Assembly: GCA_964371655.1 (NCBI GenBank)
Contig: CAYJOD010000039.1
Span: forward strand, 1-51,725
DNA from: CAZGSN01 sp964371655
GTDB lineage: Bacteria; Desulfobacterota; Binatia; HRBIN30
Direction of reading: 5' to 3'
Length of the DNA stretch: 51,725 nt
Shown here: piece after piece, positions 39,892-48,215 of the stretch
How the letters are laid out: each line of letters begins with the position of its first letter
Numbering within the stretch: the first letter of the stretch is position 1
Position numbers and translations under genes: made by a program
Notes under the pieces: model-generated
What the model was told of the DNA's origin: nothing
Database searches by the model: none
The model's input: only the letters and a program-made list of their open reading frames with translations

Positions 39892-40088
39892 GGCAGGAGT
39901 TTCTTCGGGTTCACCGTGGCCTCGCGATTGAGGGTGACAACGTCCGCAACCGGCAGCGCCAACTGGCCGAGCGCGCGCACCGCCGCAAGTCGCCGCTGGC
40001 GAGAAATGACGCTCAGTGGGCGAGGCACGGGCTCGTCTCTCTCGGACGCGAGCTCGCCGGCAACAGGCTTCTTCATCGAATACGCCAT
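39888..40088 (-). CDS. Antitoxin partner of the VapC-type toxin
   Basis: A 66-residue protein, with SERDEPVPRPLSVISRQRRL and VADVVTLNREATVNPKKLLP. It precedes the PIN gene and overlaps it by four bases (GTGA). The DNA-binding fold is not obvious, but small size, order and coupling make an antitoxin the best reading. Confidence 0.6.
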   Translation of the reverse strand: MAYSMKKPVAGELASERDEPVPRPLSVISRQRRLAAVRALGQLALPVADVVTLNREATVNPKKLLP

Positions 40089-40204
40089 GGAGCAAAACTA
40101 CCGCAGGAAGTGGCGAAACGCTACCTGGGCGCGTCTACTTGAGTGGCTTTGCGACCATCTTGCGCAGCTGCTGTGGAACCGGCGGAGACTCGGGGACATG
40201 GGAA

Positions 40205-40344
40205 CGATTGTAACGAATTCCCAACGGCCTCTTCTCCCCGCGCTTGCCGAGCTTCGGAATCATCTTCCGGCGCACAGGTCGTGGTCGGTAGCTGCCGTCG
40301 CGTAGCTCCTGGTCCGGCAGGGAAGTGGAAGGCGTGAAGACCAC
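40205..40344 (-). pseudogene. Reverse-transcriptase fragment, group II intron
   Basis: The minus strand reads DQELRDGSYRPRPVRRKMIP then KLGKRGEKRPLGI, which matches the early RT block 'YRP.PVRR..IPK..G..RPLGIP'. Only about 40 residues remain. It lies beside, but opposite in orientation to, the intron 3' end at 40395-40503. Confidence 0.7.
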
Positions 40345-40394
40345 GACGACGGAAGAGACAGCGGCGATAGTGCAGCCGGCAAGGGCAGCTACGC

Positions 40395-40503
40395 AAGTAG
40401 GTGAACCGCTAACCGGAGAGCCGTATGCGGGAGATCCGCCTGTACGGTTCGGAGGGAGGGGGAGCGAAAGCTCCTCCTACCCCTATCGGAGACGGGAGAG
40501 ACT
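40395..40503 (+). ncRNA. Group II intron 3' end (domains V-VI)
   Basis: gagccgtatgcgggagatcc followed by gcctgtacggttcggaggg forms the domain V hairpin, and ggggagcgaaagctcc with tcctacccctatc is the domain VI and 3' terminus. The same 3' end occurs on the minus strand at the edge of the window (51690-51725). Confidence 0.8.
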
Positions 40504-40565
40504 GTCCCCATACCGCCGCCGATATTTGGCCATGCAATCACGAGGATGCGCCACCGTGGCGAGTC

Positions 40566-40826
40566 TCAACTGAGGTTCTCGGGTTGAGTGTCGGTGATTG
40601 GATCCCCGAATGTCTTTACGTGATCGCCGGCGTTGAGGAGGCGATGGCGACGTTGATGTGCGAAGAGCGCGAGGATCTTGCCGACGGTGGGTGCCTTGCA
40701 CGAGCGAGCGTCAGGGTAGATCGGGAGCGATTCGAGCTGGTGGGCGACCATGGCGTTGCGAAGCTGGCGCTCGAGCAAGGCATCAATGGTGATGGCGACA
40801 AAGAAGCGAAAAGTAGGTTATTGGCA
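40566..40826 (-). pseudogene. IS1634-type transposase, C-terminal fragment
   Basis: The frame reads RFFVAITIDALLERQLRNAM, LESLPIYPDARSCKAPTVGK and ends PITDTQPENLS. This fits the end of an IS1634-family (IS4-group) DDE transposase. The catalytic core upstream is missing. Confidence 0.65.
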
Positions 40827-40875
40827 GCTTTTCGCGGGTGATTCGGGGCCAATAAGCAATTGCTAGCACAAGACT

Positions 40876-41046
40876 GCTTGCCCTGACTGTGGTGGACGGC
40901 TGCGCCTGTTGGCAACGATCCAGGAGCCGGCGGTGGTGCAGAAGATTCTGCTCCATCTCGGCCTGCCGGTCGATGTGCCCAGCCCCGCCCCAGCGCGCTC
41001 GCCGCCGTGGCTGCCAGGTTTCGGCGACACGACAGGCGACGAATAG
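40876..41046 (+). pseudogene. IS91-type transposase, C-terminal fragment
   Basis: 56 codons, ACPDCGGRLRLLATIQEPAV then VQKILLHLGLPVDVPSPAPA. 'CP.CGGR.RLLA.I' and 'LGLP...P.PAPA' are the familiar end of IS91-family transposases. The rest is gone. Confidence 0.75.
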
Positions 41047-41303
41047 GGCGACTGAGCACCGCCACCTGGCTCGGCATCGCTGAGCTATGCCCTCAACTCG
41101 TCCGCTCTGAGCCGCTCCAGACGTTGACAACGGCTCTCGATCCGTACTACCCGGTCAATCGGAACCAGAAGGCAATGCAACCAACGCGAATCGGTCTCAG
41201 GACGGCCAAGGGCCAAGGTCTGATACTTGCCGATACGTCACGCAGCTTGTACGGGCTATCCGCGCATGTGCTACTATGAGCTTTTAGGATGGGGAGGGAG
41301 CCG
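41047..41303. other. Non-coding leader of the pentapeptide gene
   Basis: No gene is visible. The last bases hold a good ribosome site (ggggaggg) for the next gene. GC falls from here on. Confidence 0.5.
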
Positions 41304-42761
41304 ATGAAGTCGATTCAATCTGTGATGGCAGGACTGGGTCTTTTGGTGATGCTAATGAGCTCCCGGCCGGCGTTGGCGACGACATGCGACTACGACTCGC
41401 ATGGGAAACCTTACTCGCTGGATCCAGCCAACCCCGGCAAGAGGCTCAGGCTCAAGTTTAAAGGTCCGTCAGCAGCAAGACCTCCCAGACATCCTGATGA
41501 GACTCTCGCAAGTTGTTCCTGTATTCAGCCCCTGACCGAAGCGCGCATTGCCGCCTCGATCAGCAAGAGGAATAAACTTTCACTTATCTGCGGAGACTGG
41601 GCGGGGTTTGCCGCCTCCAGGGGTTTCAACGAGCTTCCGGCGCAGGTCATGAACTCAAACGGGATAGTGACCCCCGTGATTTACTCCCAAGCCAAACTCC
41701 AAGGCGGCGTCTTTACAGGCATGGATCTGTCCGGAGTCAATTTCACTGGTGCAAGGTTGACCGGCGCCCAAATGGACCTAGTGGACTTGCACGATGCGAA
41801 TTTGACCGAGGCTCGTCTCCAAGGGGCTCGGCTTACCTATGCGAACCTCACCAACGTGAACCTCACCCAAGCACCGCTGGCGCTCGCTTGGCTGCAACAT
41901 GCAAAACTAAACGTGAGAATGTCCGAGCTCTGCCCTGGAAAACTCAAACGCAAGTTGGATGGTACCTTTCAATACGAATTTGGTTCCAATATCCCCGAAC
42001 TCAACACCGCCAAGACCTACGGCACCATGTTTCCTTTCACTTCTTGCGCCCCCGTACGTAATTCATCCGCAGACGTAGGTGCGAGCGATGAGTATATCTC
42101 CATAACGGAGGCAATGGTCGCGGACCTCATATCCCAATTGGGAATAGTCGACTTTCCTTATGACTTGACTGACCTCGTACCTCCGACGATCACTCTCGAG
42201 CCAGGGCAGGACTGCGTAGCCAGCGATGGCAGTTTTCTTAGTCCGTGTTTGTCATACTCCAATACAATTTCTTTTTTTGGCGCGGCTTCTGACAACACGG
42301 CGCTTGATCGCGTCGAGTTCTCCAGCGGCGGTCCAGGGGTACTGGCTTCAGGCACCTCCAATTGGGATACAGGCGCAATCACTCTCCAGAATGGAGGCTA
42401 CAACTACATCGCTATTTGGGCTGTCGATGTGGTGGGCAATTATTCAACGCCACTCTATGTCCCTGTAACTTATTGCGCCCCATTACTTTCCATAACTTCT
42501 TTCCCGGCATTGATCGGGCCCTTTACTCAAAATGGCACCATATCCTTCGGTATTCCAAATGGATGCGATTTGAGTTTCAATTGGAGTATTTCAGAGGAGG
42601 ACCCTTACAATTTCCTGAGCTTTAATCCTACGTCAGGGAGCGGAGTCGGCAGCTTCACCTACAGTTTCAGTGCCAATCCTACCATTAACAACCGTTCAGG
42701 AAGCTTTACGGTTCTTGGCCATACATTTAACATTACCCAGCAAGGAGACACCGAGCTTTGA
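41304..42761 (+). CDS. Secreted pentapeptide-repeat protein, probably acquired
   Basis: A 485-residue exported protein. The signal segment GLGLLVMLMSSRPALA is followed by ATTCDYD. Residues about 135-195 are pentapeptide repeats (DLSGVNFTGARLTGAQM, DANLTEARLQGARLTYANLT), which fold as a quadrilateral beta helix. Later segments (PTITLEPGQDCVASDGS, SFGIPNGCDLSFNWSIS, ITQQGDT) resemble beta-sandwich and BACON-type modules. By eye the base composition is visibly lower in GC than the flanks, and codons such as aat, ttt and tat are frequent. That, plus its mobile-element surroundings, suggests lateral transfer. Function unknown; not clearly a gyrase-type protector. Confidence 0.75.
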   Translation: MKSIQSVMAGLGLLVMLMSSRPALATTCDYDSHGKPYSLDPANPGKRLRLKFKGPSAARPPRHPDETLASCSCIQPLTEARIAASISKRNKLSLICGDWAGFAASRGFNELPAQVMNSNGIVTPVIYSQAKLQGGVFTGMDLSGVNFTGARLTGAQMDLVDLHDANLTEARLQGARLTYANLTNVNLTQAPLALAWLQHAKLNVRMSELCPGKLKRKLDGTFQYEFGSNIPELNTAKTYGTMFPFTSCAPVRNSSADVGASDEYISITEAMVADLISQLGIVDFPYDLTDLVPPTITLEPGQDCVASDGSFLSPCLSYSNTISFFGAASDNTALDRVEFSSGGPGVLASGTSNWDTGAITLQNGGYNYIAIWAVDVVGNYSTPLYVPVTYCAPLLSITSFPALIGPFTQNGTISFGIPNGCDLSFNWSISEEDPYNFLSFNPTSGSGVGSFTYSFSANPTINNRSGSFTVLGHTFNITQQGDTEL

Positions 42762-42878
42762 ACCCTATCGTCGCCCAATTGTGACCTCTATCGGCGGTCT
42801 GGAAACCCAAGTTTCGCAAAAGGTTTGCAGACTCCAGGTAGGGTCAATCTTGGACGCCGATTGGGGGTCAGACCCCTC

Positions 42879-43090
42879 GCCGATTCACACCTGTCAGATC
42901 GCTGGATCCAGCTCTACCTCGAGCACGGCCGCGTGCAGAAGGACAAGGAGGGCCGCTGCTTCATCGATCCGCAGGGAGCAAGCACGGCGATTCCGCTCGA
43001 TCAGTTCGCCATGGTTCTGCTTGGCCCCGGCACCCCCTCACGCACGCCGCCGTGCGCATGTTGGCCGACAACAACACTCTCGTTGCGACG
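42879..43090 (+). pseudogene. cas1: cas1 relic (type I-E-like N-terminus), frameshifted
   Basis: The frame reads LSDRWIQLYLEHGRVQKDKE, then AIPLDQFAMVLLGPGT. This is the N-terminal domain of CRISPR Cas1, in the type I-E style. After LLGPGT one base is missing near 43035; the next frame gives LTHAAVRMLADNNTLVA, restoring the Cas1 text. The catalytic helical domain is absent. No Cas2, effector genes or repeat-spacer array occurs in the window. Confidence 0.75.
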
Positions 43091-43494
43091 TTGCGCGAAA
43101 CCTTCGAGTGGATGCGCCTGCCGACGAGTGAGCATCCCGGCGCGGGTGTCAGTCACCGCTCCCTGTCAAGGCTCGCCCAAACTGACCGCGCTCAGCTCGG
43201 CCAAACCGACCACGTGTTTGGCGTGAGCATCCACAAGCAATTGGGGAAATTGTCCACAGCGTATTGAGGCTGTCGAGGTAGACGCATTTGGCGCCGGCTG
43301 GGGAAGCGATAGTGGTGGCGGTGGATCGGGGTTGGGAGCGGCTGGGCACGAGCTGACGCTCAGAGCGAGGGGCGGGGGGTGCGACCCCCCAGGAGAGGGT
43401 CGCGGCGGGGCGGGGAGCGGTCGTGCAGAGACGCGAGGTTGCCGCCAGCTCGTGCCCAGCCGCGGGTGGAGCGGGGCGATGGTTGCTGCGGTTG
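43091..43494. other. Interval between cas1 relic and istB
   Basis: No real gene is visible. A G-rich stretch (gcggggggtgcgaccccc) lies near 43370. The left end of the IS21-type element must fall in this interval, but no end repeat could be identified. Confidence 0.4.
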
Positions 43495-44277
43495 TCATGC
43501 GCTGGCTGTGTTTGCATCCAGACTCGCCTTCGCCGCTCCGCCACGGCGCGGCGGCGGGTTGCGGTAGGAGTCTCCCTCGATGGCGATGACGTGCGCATGG
43601 TGCAGCAGCCGATCCATTGCTGCACTGGCCAGTAGCGCATCACCAAACAGCGCCGGCCATTCTTCGATGGCCCGGTTCGAGGTCAGGATCGTGGCGCCGC
43701 GCTCGTAGCGCTGGCGAATGATTTCGTAGAGATCCTCGGGTTCCTCGTGTCGCAGTGCGCGTAGTCGGAGATCATCGATGATCAATAACGCCGGGTTGGT
43801 AAAGCGCAGCAGCTTGCGGTCGTAGCTGTGATCGGCGCGCGCCGCGCGCAGCTCGGCAAACAGCTTGTTGGCGGTCAGATACAGTGCGCTCAAGCCGAGG
43901 CGACAGGCGCGGTGACCAAAGGCCTGCGCCAGGTGCGACTTGCCCACGCCGCTCGGACCGACCAGAAGCACCGATTCCTTGCGCGTGACGAATTGGCAGG
44001 TCGCCAGGTCGATGATCTTGGCCTTGGGGATCTTCGGGTTGAAACTGAATTCAAAGTCTTCGAGCGTCTTGAGGGCCTCGAATTGCGCGCGACGAGTGCG
44101 CAGTTCGAGTTGCTTGGCCTCGCGCCGCTCGACCTCAGCGCCCAGCAGTCGGTACAGGAACTCGGGATAAGGGAGCTGGTCCTCTATGGCTTGGCGGTTG
44201 CGCAGCTCCAGGGTGTGCAGGGTTCCCGACAGCCGTAGTTTCTTGAGGATCGGGGTCAGGTCGTCAGTGGGCGTCAT
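43495..44277 (-). CDS. istB: IS21-type helper ATPase IstB
   Basis: A 260-residue AAA+ protein. The Walker A motif is GPSGVGKSHLAQ and Walker B is ALLIIDDLRLRAL. NPKIPKAKIIDL and SNRAIEEWPALFGDALLASA complete the IstB signature. It assists the IstA transposase in IS21 elements. The gene appears intact. The tail RGGAAKASLDANTASA is an ordinary C-terminus. It overlaps the end of istA by 14 bases, the standard IS21 order. Confidence 0.9.
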   Translation of the reverse strand: MTPTDDLTPILKKLRLSGTLHTLELRNRQAIEDQLPYPEFLYRLLGAEVERREAKQLELRTRRAQFEALKTLEDFEFSFNPKIPKAKIIDLATCQFVTRKESVLLVGPSGVGKSHLAQAFGHRACRLGLSALYLTANKLFAELRAARADHSYDRKLLRFTNPALLIIDDLRLRALRHEEPEDLYEIIRQRYERGATILTSNRAIEEWPALFGDALLASAAMDRLLHHAHVIAIEGDSYRNPPPRRGGAAKASLDANTASA

Positions 44278-44475
44278 CGATGTCCTCCTTCAACAAGGGA
44301 AGTTGCAGCAGTTCGCTTATGGTACGGGCGTAACGCGGCCGATCGTTGGGGTTGTTGCCAGGCACCACGACCATCGGTAACGGCTCGCGGTCCAGACCCT
44401 TGCGCAGGATGTCGCGCACGCCGCGGTAGGTGTAATTGCCGTAGTACTGGGCGCGCCGGCAGGCGGCTTGGGCGC
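44264..44475 (-). pseudogene. istA: IS21-type transposase IstA, C-terminal fragment
   Basis: The frame reads RRAQYYGNYTYRGVRDILRK, GLDREPLPMVVVP and RPRYARTISELLQLPLLKED, the end of IstA. The catalytic DDE core is missing. The boundary with the next gene is near 44480, where a TPR-type protein begins on the other strand. Confidence 0.8.
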
Positions 44476-44481
44476 GTCGCG

Positions 44482-45978
44482 GGCCGCTTCGCATTCCTCC
44501 ATGCGCTTTACCAGAGTGTGCTGTACGACCGCATACCGCCGGGGCGACGGCAGCGGCTGCACCGATGCATTGGCGAACGTCTGGAAACCGCCTACGCAGC
44601 ACGCAGCGCTGAGATCGCCGCCGAGCTGGTGATGCACTTCGAGCGCGGCGGCGATGAGCCGCGGACGATTCGATACCTGCGCAGCGTGGCCCGGCGCAGC
44701 GGCGAGCGCGGCGTCTATACGGAAGCGATCGCCAGTCTGCGGCGAGCGCTGGCATTGCTTGATCGGCAACCGGACACTCCCGAGCGTACCCGGGATTTCC
44801 TGAGGCTCCAGCTCGCGTTGGCGAATTTCCTGCTGTTGGTCGAAAGGTATGGATATCCGGAGGTCGAGGAGATTTACACGCGTTGCCGTCGGTTGAGCGA
44901 GGAAGTCGGCGACCGCGCGCAGGAGTTTCTCGCGCTGTCCGGCCTGGCGGGGTTCTACTTTTGGCGGGCACGTCTGGACGAGGCGGTGAGCGTTGGCCAG
45001 CGCTTGGTGTCGATCGCTGAGGCAGCGCCCCTGCCCATTGCTGCCCTGATCGCGCATGCGATCACGGGTTCCGTGCAGCTCACGCGCGGTGAGCTCGCCC
45101 TCGCGCGCATGCATCTGGAGCGTGCGCTGGGCGCCAAGGCCGAGCAGCCGGCATTCATTCGGCCAGACTTCATCACCCTCGCGTTGACGTGCTCGACTCC
45201 CACGCTGGCCATACTCGGGCATCTGGACCAAGCCCGCGTGCGCCAGCGTGAAAGCCTGGAGCACATACACGCCTCCGGAAGTTACTACGATCGCGCGGTG
45301 GCACTCATGCGGCTTGCTCAGTTGCAGTGCGTTCTGGGAGACCGGCTCGCTGCCGCGCAATTCGCTGCGGAGTGCATGACGCTGGCGAGTCGGTATGGCT
45401 TTCCGGAGGTGCTCATACGGGCGCAGATCATGGCGTTGTGGGCACACGTACCCGAAGGGCGAAAGCAAGCGGTGACGGAATTGGACCGGCACGTCCGCAC
45501 CCTTCGGCCGGATCCGCGCGAGGCGCCGATGCTGGTGGTGCCGTTCTTCTTTTCCCTGAATGCAGAAGCACACGCCGATGTTGGCGATGTGTCTACCGCG
45601 TTGGAGTGGTCGGCGGCGGCAAGCGCCTGCATCGAGGAAAGCGGTGAGCGGTGGTACGAAGCCGAGGCGCACGGGCTGAGGGGAGAGATCCTGCTGGCGC
45701 AAGAACGAAGGGTCCAACGTCCAAAGTCCAAGGTCCAGAGTCAAAGAGCATCTGCGGAGGCGGAGGGGTGTTTTCAGCGCGCGCTGGAAATCGCGCGGGC
45801 ACAAGGGGCCAAGCTGTTTGAGTTACGGGCGGCCACCAGCCTCACACGCCTGTGGCAGGCGCAGGGCAAGCGCGAGGCTGCACGGAACCTGCTCGCTCCT
45901 GTCTACGCCTGGTTCACCGAAGGCCTCGACATGCCGGAGTTGAGAGCCGCGAAGAGGTTAGTTGACGATCTCTCGTAG
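44482..45978 (+). pseudogene. 5'-truncated TPR protein (cyclase/ATPase-associated type)
   Basis: The reading frame opens with GRFAFLHALYQSVLYDRIPP then GRRQRLHRCIGERLE, which is mid-protein text in large ATPase-TPR or guanylate-cyclase-TPR regulators. No start codon or N-terminal cyclase/ATPase domain is present, because the IS21-type fragment joins at about 44481. The remaining ~498 residues are TPR-like helices to LRAAKRLVDDLS. An in-frame insertion of a 'gtccaaagtccaaggtcc' simple repeat (about 45712-45745) gives VQRPKSKVQSQ. The frame stays open, so decay is recent. Confidence 0.75.
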
Positions 45979-45986
45979 GGCTTCAT

Positions 45987-46160
45987 CGGCTTTGCACATA
46001 AATTCGGCCGTGGGACGATCTGTGGACACGATAAGTTTTGGAGTGCGGTGGCCTGCCACCGCTTTGTCCGATTCGGTGCCGTGAGCCGTGGGGGTGACAG
46101 AAAAGCGGGAGTAAGCTCCCGCACTCCAAAGCGCCCACGACGAATTTATGTGCAAAGCCG
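45987..46160. repeat. MITE-like element with 27-bp inverted ends
   Basis: The left arm (45987-46014) is cggctttgcacataaattcg and onward to cgtggg. The right arm (46134-46160), inverted, is nearly identical (about two differences). The 174 bp between hold an inner hairpin (gcgggagtaagctcccgc). The outer ends (ggctttgcaca) match the first bases of the 5961 island end. Confidence 0.75.
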
Positions 46161-46184
46161 TCCTGCGCTACATCTCAGAATAGC

Positions 46185-46225
46185 CCGCGAACGCGGGCTG
46201 TAGGGGCAGGACTTCAGCCTGCGCC
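46185..46225. repeat. Stem-loop repeats, 'cccgcgaacgcggg' type
   Basis: cccgcgaacgcgggctgtag and the following caggacttcagcctgc can each fold. No gene between 46161 and 46251. Confidence 0.5.
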
Positions 46226-46251
46226 GGTGATTGGCGAGCTGTGGCCCGTGC

Positions 46252-47460
46252 TCAGAAGTAGAACCTCAACGCGGCATACAGCAGCTGTGGAATGCTGCCG
46301 TACTCGCTGCGCGGCAGCGCCAGGCCGAATGGACCCGGGCGCGGGCCGGGGCCGATGCCGAAGGCGCCGCCGAAGGTGATGGCCACACTGTCGGCGAGCG
46401 ACCACTCCGCGTACGGCTGTGCGAGCACCGAGCCGTCGTCGATGTTCCAGAGACCGCTGGCGGTGACGGTGAGCAAGGGATGCGCTTGCCAGGCCAGCGA
46501 TGCACCGGCGTAGTGCTGCGCCAGAGAGGTCACCTCGCCGCGGCTGACACGGTCGGCCAAGGCAATGAACAAGTAGTCATGCACGTGGCCGGTCCCAAAC
46601 TCGTTCCATGTAACTTCGGTAGTCAGGTTCAGGGTTGGCGTGAGCTGGCGATCGAAGCCGGCGCTGAGACGCCAGAAGCGATCGCGGCCAAGGCTCTCGT
46701 CGTAGGAATCGCCGGAGTCGGTGTGCGCCACCTCGGCGCGCACGCCGCTGCCCATGACGTCGGCAGTGACAAAACCCCCTGCCACGGTGTCGTGATGAAA
46801 GCGGCCGAGCATCAACCCGACATCGGCGGCACCGAGGTGCACTCGCAGCAAGGCACCGACGCTGCCGTCGCGCTGCAGGCTGGTTCCCTGTCCGGCCGCG
46901 ACCAGCTCGAGCTGCGAGAAGTCGGCGACAGGAATGGTGAGGCGCAGCGCGTCGATGCCGGGCTTGTACTCGCGATCGATGCGCTGCGGCGCGAACGGCG
47001 CGAATAGATCGAGTACCGGCCAGAAGTAGCTCACCCCCCACGTGATGGCCTGACGGCCCACCGTGAAGCGGAATTGCGGTCGCTCCCAGGTCAAATTGAG
47101 GCGATCCATTTCCATCGTTGCCAGCAGGTCGTCGCCGCTGCCCTCGCTGCGCTGCAGTCCGAAGTAACGGCGCGTCGTGCCCGAGGCGATGGTCGTCGAC
47201 AGCGTGGTCGCCGGCGATTGCAGCTCGACGACGCCGTGCGCTTCCGCCGTCACCTCGTCTGCGAACGTCGCGCCACCCTTCAAACGAAACACGCCAAGCT
47301 CGGAGTCGCGGCGATCGCCGGATGGCTCGTCGAATTGGACGAACTGGTAGTAGCGCGCGTCGCCGCCGAGGGACCAGGCGGCGACGGCGGCACAAGGGGC
47401 TGACGATAGGAGGAAGAGGAAGAGCACGAGGCGCGCCGATGCCCGCCGGATCGCCCTCAC
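46252..47460 (-). CDS. Outer-membrane beta-barrel protein, last gene of export operon
   Basis: A 402-residue exported protein. The signal peptide RRASARLVLFLFLLSSAPCA is followed by WSLGGDARYYQFVQFDEPSG, and strands alternate to the terminal AALRFYF, with a final Phe. Conserved-looking FRFTVGRQAITWGVSYFWPV suggests a DUF1302/porin-like barrel. The GTG at 47460 is preferred because it gives a compact signal peptide; an ATG at 47520 would make the leader read through the hairpin at 47452-47505. It lies at the 3' end of the five-gene operon, so it may be the outer-membrane exit or partner. Confidence 0.7.
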   Translation of the reverse strand: MRAIRRASARLVLFLFLLSSAPCAAVAAWSLGGDARYYQFVQFDEPSGDRRDSELGVFRLKGGATFADEVTAEAHGVVELQSPATTLSTTIASGTTRRYFGLQRSEGSGDDLLATMEMDRLNLTWERPQFRFTVGRQAITWGVSYFWPVLDLFAPFAPQRIDREYKPGIDALRLTIPVADFSQLELVAAGQGTSLQRDGSVGALLRVHLGAADVGLMLGRFHHDTVAGGFVTADVMGSGVRAEVAHTDSGDSYDESLGRDRFWRLSAGFDRQLTPTLNLTTEVTWNEFGTGHVHDYLFIALADRVSRGEVTSLAQHYAGASLAWQAHPLLTVTASGLWNIDDGSVLAQPYAEWSLADSVAITFGGAFGIGPGPRPGPFGLALPRSEYGSIPQLLYAALRFYF

Positions 47461-47505
47461 CCTCTCCCGCGCCGGAAGTGGCGCGGGCGAGGGGAGCTGG
47501 CATCT
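47452..47505. repeat. 'ctctcccgc' family hairpin, variant
   Basis: ccctcaccctctcccgcgcc and cgcgggcgaggggagc form a related hairpin between the ATPase and barrel genes, overlapping the possible 5' end of the barrel gene. Confidence 0.65.
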
Positions 47506-48211
47506 ACCTGACCGTCTCATCGCTCTCGATGCGTCCGTCGCGCATGTGAATGATGCGGTGGGCGCGCTCCATGATGCGTTGATCGTGGGTGGAGAACAGA
47601 AAGGTCGTGCGCAGCTCGTGATGCAGCCGTTCCATGACGTCGAGCAGCGCGGTTGCCGTTGTCGTGTCCAAGTTCGCGGTGGGCTCGTCGGCCAGCACCA
47701 GCGTGGGCTCGGCAACGATGGCGCGGACGACGGCGATGCGCTGCTGCTGCCCGCCCGACAACTGCGCCGGCCGCCGTTGCTCGAGACCGCCGAGGCCGAC
47801 GCTGGCGAGCAGCTTGCGCACCTTCTCCCGGCGCTCACGTCGCGGCACGCCGCGCAGTAGCAGGATGAACTCGGCGTTCTCTTCCGCGCTCAGCACCGGC
47901 ACCAGATTGTAGCTCTGGAAGATGTAGGCGACGTGGTCGAGACGCAGGCGCGCCAGGGCCTCCGCCGAAAGCGTCGCGAGATCATGCCCGGCGACGATCA
48001 CGCGGCCGGAATCGGGACGATCGAGGCCGCCCGCGACGTTCAGCAAGGTCGTCTTGCCGGAGCCCGAGGGTCCGGCGAGTGCAACGAACTCGCCGGCAGC
48101 AAGCGTCAGGGTAACCTCGTCCAGGGCGTGGACATGCTGATCGCCTTGAAGGAACGTGCGCGACACGTTCTCGATCTGCAGCGCAGGTGGGTTCGGTGTG
48201 GGTGTCTCCAT
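47504..48211 (-). CDS. ABC transporter ATP-binding protein (LolD/MacB type)
   Basis: A 235-residue ATPase. Walker A GPSGSGKTTLL, Q-loop IFQSYNLVPVL, signature LSGGQQQRIAVVRAI and Walker B LVLADEPTANLD are intact, and a His lies in STHD. The set fits LolD/MacB exporters that move lipoproteins or small molecules across the inner membrane. It works with two FtsX-type permeases upstream. The ATG at 48211 (METPTP) is chosen; one at 48235 overlaps the permease gene. Confidence 0.9.
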   Translation of the reverse strand: METPTPNPPALQIENVSRTFLQGDQHVHALDEVTLTLAAGEFVALAGPSGSGKTTLLNVAGGLDRPDSGRVIVAGHDLATLSAEALARLRLDHVAYIFQSYNLVPVLSAEENAEFILLLRGVPRRERREKVRKLLASVGLGGLEQRRPAQLSGGQQQRIAVVRAIVAEPTLVLADEPTANLDTTTATALLDVMERLHHELRTTFLFSTHDQRIMERAHRIIHMRDGRIESDETVR

Positions 48212-48215
48212 GGCA

